This document shows positions 58,784-64,000 of a stretch of 64,000 bases of DNA, one piece after another (the first letter of the stretch is position 1; the number at the start of each line of letters is the position of its first letter). Position numbers and translations under genes: made by a program. The notes under the pieces were generated by a model. The model did no database searches. It had not been told where the DNA came from and was given only the letters and a program-made list of their open reading frames with translations. The DNA lies in contig NZ_JAFLRK010000001.1 in the NCBI RefSeq assembly GCF_017315735.1, forward strand, positions 434,001 to 498,000, given 5' to 3'. The DNA is from Paracoccus shandongensis (GTDB taxonomy: Bacteria; Pseudomonadota; Alphaproteobacteria; Rhodobacterales; Rhodobacteraceae).

Positions 58784-60042
58784 TCCCGGACCGCCCCCAG
58801 GACCAGGCTGGCATTGGTCCCGCCAAAGCCGAAGCTGTTGGACAGCACCACATCCACCTTGCGCCGCACGGCGGCATTGGCCGCCAGATCCAGCTTGGGT
58901 TCAACCGCCGGATTGTCCAGGTTGATCGTCGGCGGGCAGATCTGGTCGCGGATCGCCAGCACGCAGAAGATCGCCTCGACCGCGCCCGCGGCCCCCAGCA
59001 GATGCCCGATGCTCGACTTGGTGGACGACATCACCACGTTCGGCGCATGATCGCCCAGCAACCGTTCGACCGCGCCCAGCTCGATGGTGTCGGCCATGGT
59101 GCTGGTGCCATGCGCGTTGATATAGTCGATGGCCGAAGGCTCCAGCCCCGCATTCTTCAGCGCATTCCGCATCGCCCGGAACCCGCCATCGCCATCCTCG
59201 CTTGGCGCGGTGATGTGATAGGCGTCGCCCGACAGCCCGTATCCCAGCACCTCGGCATAGATCTTCGCGCCCCGCGCCTTGGCGTGCTCGTATTCCTCCA
59301 GCACCAGGCAGCCCGCCCCCTCGCCCATGACAAAGCCGTCGCGGTCCACGTCATAAGGGCGGCTGGCCGCCTGCGGATCGTTGTCGCGCTTGGTGGACAG
59401 CGCCTTGCAGGCGTTGAAACCCGCGATGCCGATCTCGCTGATGGGGCTTTCCGCGCCCCCCGCGACCATCACGTCTGCATCGCCCAGCATGATCAGCCGC
59501 GCCGCATCGCCAATGGCGTGCGCCCCGGTGGAACAGGCCGTGACGACCGCATGGTTCGGCCCCTTGAAGCCAAACCGGATCGAGACCTGCCCCGACACCA
59601 GGTTGATCAGCGCACCGGGGATGAAGAACGGAGACACCCGCTTCGGCCCGCGCTCCTTGATCAGCACCGCCGTCTCGGCAATCGAGGTCAGCCCCCCGAT
59701 CCCCGACCCGATCATCACCCCGGTCCGCTCGCGATCTTCCTCGGTCGCAGGCTCCCAGCCGGAATCCTTCACCGCCTGCTCGGCCGCAGCCATGCCATAC
59801 AGGATGAAGTCATCGACCTTGCGCCGGTCCTTCGGCTCCATCCAGTCGTCGGGGTTGAAGCTGCCGTCGCTGCCGTCGCCGAACGGGATCTCGCAGGCGT
59901 ATTTCGTCACCACGTCCTTGGGATCGAAGCGCGTGATCCGCCCCGCGCCCGACTGCCCGGCCAGCAGCCGCTCCCACGTCGCCTCGACGCCGCAGGCCAG
60001 CGGCGTGACCATGCCCAACCCGGTGACAACAACCCTGCGCAT
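58780..60042 (-). CDS. fabF: 3-Oxoacyl-ACP synthase II
   Basis: Condensing enzyme of fatty-acid elongation, 420 residues. The catalytic set is Cys170 (ACSTGAHAIGDA), His311 (NAHGTSTM) and His347 (SIGHLLGAAG). The N-terminus MRRVVVTGLGMVTPLACGV and the C-terminal NSFGFGGTNASLVL are typical. acpP, often adjacent, is not present upstream; instead a terminator repeat and the adenosine-kinase-like gene precede it. Confidence 0.96.
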   Translation of the reverse strand: MRRVVVTGLGMVTPLACGVEATWERLLAGQSGAGRITRFDPKDVVTKYACEIPFGDGSDGSFNPDDWMEPKDRRKVDDFILYGMAAAEQAVKDSGWEPATEEDRERTGVMIGSGIGGLTSIAETAVLIKERGPKRVSPFFIPGALINLVSGQVSIRFGFKGPNHAVVTACSTGAHAIGDAARLIMLGDADVMVAGGAESPISEIGIAGFNACKALSTKRDNDPQAASRPYDVDRDGFVMGEGAGCLVLEEYEHAKARGAKIYAEVLGYGLSGDAYHITAPSEDGDGGFRAMRNALKNAGLEPSAIDYINAHGTSTMADTIELGAVERLLGDHAPNVVMSSTKSSIGHLLGAAGAVEAIFCVLAIRDQICPPTINLDNPAVEPKLDLAANAAVRRKVDVVLSNSFGFGGTNASLVLGAVRE

Positions 60043-60147
60043 CCGCGAAGTCCTTCAAGCTGCAAATTCGTTCCGGCCCTGATACACGCGCCAGCAGAAC
60101 CGCGCAACGCTCCGCCCTTCAACCGGCGACTCTCTGCATTGGACCTT

Positions 60148-60180
60148 AAATATCCCGGGGGTCCGGGGGCTGGCCCCCGG
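60148..60180 (-). terminator. Terminator-like repeat, copy 4 (after the adenosine-kinase-like gene)
   Basis: Fourth copy of the intergenic element: CCGGGGGCCAGCCCCCGG hairpin, ACCCCC, then GGGATATTT on the minus strand. It starts 16 nt after the stop codon. It separates the kinase from fabF. Confidence 0.68.
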
Positions 60181-60196
60181 CCTTCGGGGGACGCAA

Positions 60197-61198
60197 TCAG
60201 ACCAACCCTTCCGCGCGGAAATCCGCCCGCAAATCCCGCTCGGGCCTCGGCCCCACATGGCCGATCACCTCGGCTGCCGCGATGCAGCCCATCCGCCCCG
60301 CCACCGCCAGCGGCAGGCCCAGGGCCAGCCCATAGATCAGCCCCGCCGCAAATTGGTCCCCTGCCCCGGTCGCATCCACCGGCACGATGCGGTGAACCGG
60401 CGCCGTCACCCGCTCGCCCTCGCGGATCAGGATCGCGTCCTCGCCCGACCGCGTGCAGATCACCGTCCCGCAATCGGCGCTGGCCAGCCGCAAGGCCTCC
60501 TCCAGATCCTCGACCTGATACAGCGACTGCCATTCGTGGACATTGCCAATCACGTAATCCATCGGCCCGGCCACCAGCCGCCGGAAATCCGCGCGGTGGC
60601 GGTCCACGCAGAACGGATCGGACAGCGCGATCCCCGCCTGCCCGCCCGCGTCGTGGCAGGACTTCGCGGCCTTCAGGAAAGCCTCCTTCCCCTTGGGCTT
60701 GTCGAACAGGTATCCTTCGAGGAACAGCCAGCCAGCCCCCTGGAAAACCGACGGATTCACATCGTCCGGCCCCAGCTCGGCGGAAATCCCCAGATAGGTG
60801 TTCATCGACCGCTCGCCATCCGGCGTGACCAGGATGATGCTGCGAGAGGTCGGCAACTGCTCCCCCGCGACCGGAGGGTTCACGAAGACCGTCCCCGCCG
60901 CCTCGGTCTGCTCGGCATAGGACAGGCCCAGCGGATCGTCCGCCACCCGCCCGATGAAGGCAGTGCGCAGCCCCAGCATCCCGATCCCGGCCAGGGTGTT
61001 GGCCACCGACCCCCCCGGCACCAGCCGCGACCGCGCGCGACCATCCGCCTGCGCGGCCATCAGGTATTCCGACCGTTCCCGCTCGATCAGCTGCATGATG
61101 CCCTTCTGCACCCCAAGCGCCGCCAGCCGCTCCTCCTCGACCGGAGAAATCACGTCCATCACCGCATTGCCGATGCCGATCACATAGGGGGTGGTCAT
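60197..61198 (-). CDS. PfkB-family carbohydrate/adenosine kinase
   Basis: A 333-residue kinase of the ribokinase (PfkB) fold, of the adenosine-kinase subgroup by overall pattern. N-terminal GIGNAVMDVI, the GGSVANTLAGIGMLGL glycine motif, and the C-terminal signature DATGAGDQFAAGL with the catalytic aspartate are present. The natural substrate is not certain; adenosine, inosine or a sugar is possible. It overlaps the nth stop by 4 nt. Confidence 0.88.
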   Translation of the reverse strand: MTTPYVIGIGNAVMDVISPVEEERLAALGVQKGIMQLIERERSEYLMAAQADGRARSRLVPGGSVANTLAGIGMLGLRTAFIGRVADDPLGLSYAEQTEAAGTVFVNPPVAGEQLPTSRSIILVTPDGERSMNTYLGISAELGPDDVNPSVFQGAGWLFLEGYLFDKPKGKEAFLKAAKSCHDAGGQAGIALSDPFCVDRHRADFRRLVAGPMDYVIGNVHEWQSLYQVEDLEEALRLASADCGTVICTRSGEDAILIREGERVTAPVHRIVPVDATGAGDQFAAGLIYGLALGLPLAVAGRMGCIAAAEVIGHVGPRPERDLRADFRAEGLV

Positions 61199-61857
61199 GC
61201 GGTCTTCTCCTCGAATGGGCACAGGTCGTAGATGGGGCAGACCGCGCAGCGCGGGCGGCGGGCCTGGCAGATGTATCGGCCGTGCAGGATCAGCCAGTGA
61301 TGGGCGTTGTCCTGGAACCGGGCGGGCACGTTGTCCTCGATGGCGCGCTCGACCTCGTCCACGTCGCGGCCCGGCGCGATGCGGGTGCGGTTGCCGACGC
61401 GGAAGATATGCGTATCGACCGCCTGCGCGGGATGGCCAAAGGCCGTGTTCAGCACCACATTGGCCGTCTTGCGCCCCACGCCGGGCAGCGTCATCAGCGC
61501 CGCGCGGCTGTCGGGCACCTCGCCGCCGAACTCCTCGACCAGAATGCGCGACAGGGCGATCACATTCTTCGCCTTCTGGCGGAACAGCCCGATGGTCTTG
61601 ACATGCTCGGTCACGCCCTCAAGCCCCAGGTCCAGCATCTTCCGGGGCGTGTCGGCCACCGCGAACAGGCCCCGGGTGGCCTTGTTCACGCCCACGTCGG
61701 TCGCCTGCGCCGACAAGGCGACGGCCACCACCAACGTGAAGGGATTGGTCCATTCCAGTTCCGTCACGGGCGCAGGGTTCGCGCTTGCCAGGCGCGAAAA
61801 GATCGCGACCTGCTGGGCAAAGGGCAAGGGCTGCGGCGGGCGTCGGGACTGGACCAT
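61195..61857 (-). CDS. nth: Endonuclease III
   Basis: Base-excision repair DNA glycosylase/AP lyase removing oxidised pyrimidines. The product is 220 residues. Helix-hairpin-helix LPGVGRKTANVVL with catalytic Lys130, catalytic Asp148 in VDTHIFRV, and the [4Fe-4S] ligands Cys197, Cys204, Cys207 and Cys213 (C-x6-C-x2-C-x5-C) are all present. The ATG at 61857 was selected; longer frames reach into the divergent OmpA-family gene. Confidence 0.96.
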   Translation of the reverse strand: MVQSRRPPQPLPFAQQVAIFSRLASANPAPVTELEWTNPFTLVVAVALSAQATDVGVNKATRGLFAVADTPRKMLDLGLEGVTEHVKTIGLFRQKAKNVIALSRILVEEFGGEVPDSRAALMTLPGVGRKTANVVLNTAFGHPAQAVDTHIFRVGNRTRIAPGRDVDEVERAIEDNVPARFQDNAHHWLILHGRYICQARRPRCAVCPIYDLCPFEEKTA

Positions 61858-61968
61858 GGCCCCGTGCTTTTGACCGCCCGCGCCCGCCATTGCAAGCCCA
61901 GGGCGGCTGTCCCATAGTAAGCGCCATGTTTCCACAGAAGGGGGCCTTCGGCCCGGAAAGGACAATCC

Positions 61969-62640
61969 ATGATCCTTCGCATTTCCACCATCCTTGCCGC
62001 CACGGGCCTTGTGGCGCTTGGCGCCTGCGCGCCCACCCCGGGCATGGACGGCATGGGCACGGGCACCGGCATGAGCCGCACCCAGCAGGGCGCCCTGGCA
62101 GGCGCCGCCGTCGGTGCGGTCCTTGCAGGTACGCGTGACAGCGACAAGAACAACCAGGGCAAGGACGCCGCGCGCGGTGCGATCATCGGCGGCATCGCCG
62201 GGGCCGTTGCGGGCAACATCCTGGACCGCCAGGCGCAGGCCCTGCAACAGTCGGTCAGCAGCAACGTCCAGGTGGTCAACCGCGGCGACCATCTCCAGGT
62301 GGTCCTGCCCGAAGGCATCCTGTTCGCCACGGGTTCGGCGGCGGTCACCGGCCAGGCGCAAAGCGATCTTTACGCCGTGGCGCGCAACCTCAACCAGTAT
62401 CCGAACAGCCGCGTGCAGGTCGTGGGCCATACCGACAACACCGGCTCGCAGGCCTTCAACATGGACCTGTCGCAGCGCCGCGCCCAGTCGGTGGCCAGCA
62501 TCCTGACCGCTGCGGGCGTGGCGCCCGCCCGCCTGGTCGCCACCGGCCAGGGCATGAACCAGCCCGTCGCCTCGAACGACACGGCGCAGGGCCGCGCCCA
62601 GAACCGCCGGGTCGAGATCCTGATCTTCCCGACGCGCTGA
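61969..62640 (+). CDS. OmpA-family lipoprotein (YiaD-like)
   Basis: A 223-residue outer-membrane lipoprotein. The signal peptide ends at the lipobox LGAC (Cys20). Next come a glycine-zipper region (GALAGAAVGAVLAG and GAIIGGIAGAVAGN) and a C-terminal OmpA-like peptidoglycan-binding domain with FATGSAAVTGQAQSDLYAVA, VGHTDNTGSQAFNMDLSQRRA and AQNRRVEI. It probably anchors the envelope to the wall. A ribosome site GGAAAGGA precedes the ATG and a strong terminator follows. Confidence 0.93.
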   Translation: MILRISTILAATGLVALGACAPTPGMDGMGTGTGMSRTQQGALAGAAVGAVLAGTRDSDKNNQGKDAARGAIIGGIAGAVAGNILDRQAQALQQSVSSNVQVVNRGDHLQVVLPEGILFATGSAAVTGQAQSDLYAVARNLNQYPNSRVQVVGHTDNTGSQAFNMDLSQRRAQSVASILTAAGVAPARLVATGQGMNQPVASNDTAQGRAQNRRVEILIFPTR

Positions 62641-62660
62641 TCGTGCCCATCGCGCAAAGC

Positions 62661-62691
62661 AAAACCCCCGGTCCTTCGACCGGGGGTTTTT
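62661..62691 (+). terminator. Strong intrinsic terminator
   Basis: AAAACCCCCGGTC and GACCGGGGGTTTT form a perfect 13-bp stem with loop CTTC and a T5 run on both strands. It ends transcription of the OmpA-family gene and, read on the minus strand, of the atp operon 23 nt past the atpF stop. Confidence 0.9.
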
Positions 62692-62713
62692 CGTGATCAC
62701 TGTTTGCGTGATT

Positions 62714-63271
62714 TCAGTTCAACCGGCGCGCCACGTCTTCGATGGCGTCGTCGATCCCGGCGGACCGCTGACCGGCCCCCACCTGCTGCGCCAGCAGGGC
62801 GGACGCCGCAGCCACCGCCGCCTGCACGGCCCGGTCGCGCACTGCGCGCACGGCGTCGCTTTCGGCGCTGGCGATCTGGTCCTCGGCCGCTTTCAGGCGA
62901 CGCTCGATCGAGGTCTTGAGGTCGGCCTTGGCCTTGGCGGCCTGCGCCTCGGCCTCGCGCCGGGCATTGGCGACGATCTGCTCGGCCTGGCCCGCCACCT
63001 CGCGCTGGCGGCGTTCAAAGCTGGCATAGATCTCCTGCGCGTCCTCGCGCAGGCGCTTGGCCTCGTCCAGGTCGCGGCGGATGCCATGGGCGCGCTGGTC
63101 CAGAAGCGCGCCGATCCGGGAGGGCACCTTGAAATACATCAGGATGCCCACGAAGACCAGGAAGGCGATCAGGACGATGAAGTTCGTGTTCCGCAACGAG
63201 AAGAACGGACCCGTCGCGGCGAATGCCGGGCTGGCGGTCAGGCCTGCGGCAAGAACGGCAAGCTTTTTCAT
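62714..63271 (-). CDS. atpF: F0F1 ATP synthase subunit b
   Basis: A 185-residue peripheral stalk subunit. A membrane helix lies at about residues 29-48 (NTNFIVLIAFLVFVGILMYF), followed by a long right-handed coiled coil (RIGALLDQRAHGIRRDLDEAKRLREDAQEIYASFERR). Unusually, a signal-like hydrophobic stretch MKKLAVLAAGLTASPAFA precedes the helix, as in some Rhodobacterales. It overlaps the b' stop by 4 nt. Confidence 0.94.
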   Translation of the reverse strand: MKKLAVLAAGLTASPAFAATGPFFSLRNTNFIVLIAFLVFVGILMYFKVPSRIGALLDQRAHGIRRDLDEAKRLREDAQEIYASFERRQREVAGQAEQIVANARREAEAQAAKAKADLKTSIERRLKAAEDQIASAESDAVRAVRDRAVQAAVAAASALLAQQVGAGQRSAGIDDAIEDVARRLN

Positions 63272-63858
63272 TGCAGGGCTCCCTTCATGCGGCTGTCCAC
63301 CGCCTGGTCCACCGCGCCCTGATCGACCACGCCGCCAAAGGCGCGGACCAGTTCGGCGGTGACATCGCGGGCAACCTCGCGGGCGTCGTTGTCGGCGGAA
63401 TCGCGGATTTGCCGGATGCGCCCTTCGGATTCTGCGGTGCGCGCGGCGATCTCGGCATCGGCATGGGCGATGGCGGCGTCCAGTTCCTTCTGGATGTCCG
63501 CGCGGTTCGCCGCGACGATCTTGCCCGCTTCAGTGCGCGCGTCGGCCAGCGCCTTGTCATAGGCGGCCTCGGCCTCTTTCGCCTTCAGCTTGAATTCCTC
63601 GGCAGCCATCAGGTCGCCGGTGATGGCGCCCTGGCGGTCCGACAGGACGGCGCCGATGCGCGGCAGCGCGACCTTGGCGACGATCCAGTAAAGAACGACC
63701 ATGGCGACGACCAGCCAGAAGATCTGGTTCCCGAACGAGGTCAGGTCCAGCTGCGGCAGGCCCGTGGCCGTCTCGGTCTCGCCATGCGCGACAGAGCTTG
63801 CCACGCTTTCGGTATGTTCGGCCGCGGTCGTGGCGGCCTCTTGCAACAGGCTGATCAT
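63268..63858 (-). CDS. F0F1 ATP synthase subunit b'
   Basis: A 196-residue second b-type subunit, found in alphaproteobacteria and phototrophs, which pairs with b in the stalk. The membrane helix is FGNQIFWLVVAMVVLYWIVAKVALPRIG and the coiled coil begins at VLSDRQGAITGDLMAAEEFKLKAKEAEAAYDKAL. The ATG at 63858 puts an alanine- and glutamate-rich leader before the helix. The gene is usually called atpF2, atpX or atpG. Confidence 0.94.
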   Translation of the reverse strand: MISLLQEAATTAAEHTESVASSVAHGETETATGLPQLDLTSFGNQIFWLVVAMVVLYWIVAKVALPRIGAVLSDRQGAITGDLMAAEEFKLKAKEAEAAYDKALADARTEAGKIVAANRADIQKELDAAIAHADAEIAARTAESEGRIRQIRDSADNDAREVARDVTAELVRAFGGVVDQGAVDQAVDSRMKGALQ

Positions 63859-63888
63859 GTCCAAACCCCTGGCCTTGAAAGTCACGAA

Positions 63889-63911
63889 GGGGCGGGGCAA
63901 AACCCCACCCC
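63889..63911 (-). promoter_or_regulatory. Hairpin between atpE and the b' gene
   Basis: GGGGCGGGG and CCCCACCCC form a stem of eight G-C pairs with one mismatch and a 5-nt loop, 20 nt past the atpE stop. There is no T-run. A stem here could protect the 3' end of the atpE message, whose product is needed in many copies, or reduce read-through to the stalk genes. Confidence 0.5.
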
Positions 63912-63931
63912 GCCGCAAGGATGGCGCAGGA

Positions 63932-64000
63932 TCAGACCGCGAACATCAGCAGAAGCGCGACCAGGAACGAGAAGATCCCCAGGGCTTCGGCAAAGGCCAT
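63932..64000 (-). CDS. atpE: F0F1 ATP synthase subunit c, C-terminal end (runs off the right edge)
   Basis: Only the last 22 residues are inside the window (MAFAEALGIFSFLVALLLMFAV): the second transmembrane helix of the c subunit, with the essential Glu (ALPRF/FAEA region) in the AEA context, then stop. It forms the rotating membrane ring. The rest of the gene and atpB/atpI lie beyond the right edge. Confidence 0.88.
   Translation of the reverse strand: MAFAEALGIFSFLVALLLMFAV

Noticed and set aside
1..64000. CRISPR arrays, insertion sequences, prophage integrase or rRNA
   Set aside because: No regularly spaced direct repeats, transposase or integrase genes, or rRNA sequence were seen; the phage-like genes are all explained by the GTA cluster.

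Overview
The window is high-G+C DNA from an alphaproteobacterium of the order Rhodobacterales and looks most like Paracoccus. The pointers are a complete beta-hydroxyaspartate cycle cluster (bhcABCD with bhcR), a complete gene transfer agent (GTA) structural cluster of the Rhodobacter capsulatus type, the separate b and b' ATP synthase subunits, a ZapA neighbourhood, CtrA-type TTAA-N7-TTAA boxes and a recurrent Rhodobacterales-style terminator repeat. There are no rRNA genes, CRISPR arrays or insertion sequences; one tRNA gene is present. No gene-free stretch is longer than about 280 bases.

Layout. 1-2085: the start of metH (runs off the left edge) and manC. 2160-23638: a purine-catabolism locus with guanine deaminase, xdhABC, a LysR regulator, a GNAT acetyltransferase, urate hydroxylase puuD, uraH, an 8-oxoguanine-deaminase-like enzyme, two purine permeases, a fused PuuE-UraD protein and ureidoglycine aminohydrolase. 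Inside it sits the bhc operon with divergent bhcR, plus a small parDE locus whose toxin gene carries an amber stop. Ureide breakdown ends in glyoxylate, which is the substrate of the beta-hydroxyaspartate cycle, so the locus can be read as one route from purines to aspartate and oxaloacetate, with some linking enzymes encoded elsewhere.

23865-42000: mixed housekeeping genes. These are an M32 carboxypeptidase, ctaA with a tiny AT-rich membrane gene in front, trmJ, a thiE-like gene, purN and purM, a CAU tRNA, hsp20 with a ROSE-like RNA thermometer, DUF465, DUF599 and MFS genes, a hydrolase, a lipoprotein, zapA with a coiled-coil partner, hisB-hisH, a Hint-domain protein behind a perfect CtrA box, a periplasmic 5'-nucleotidase, DUF952, pyrD and cysE.

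42022-56762: the GTA cluster on the minus strand, in the order g1 (TerS), terL, portal, g3.5, protease, capsid, g6-g10.1, a short tape measure, g12-g15, then a DUF2793 protein. It contains structured RNA signals that are not part of the usual description of GTA operons: an intrinsic terminator in the leader just after a sigma70-like promoter, a terminator pair between terL and portal, and long hairpins on both sides of the capsid gene.

57041-64000: a coiled-coil protein, mltG-fabF, an adenosine-kinase-like gene with nth, an OmpA-family lipoprotein with a strong terminator, and the end of the F0 ATP synthase operon (atpE end, b', b). All assignments come from reading the sequence; no database search was run.
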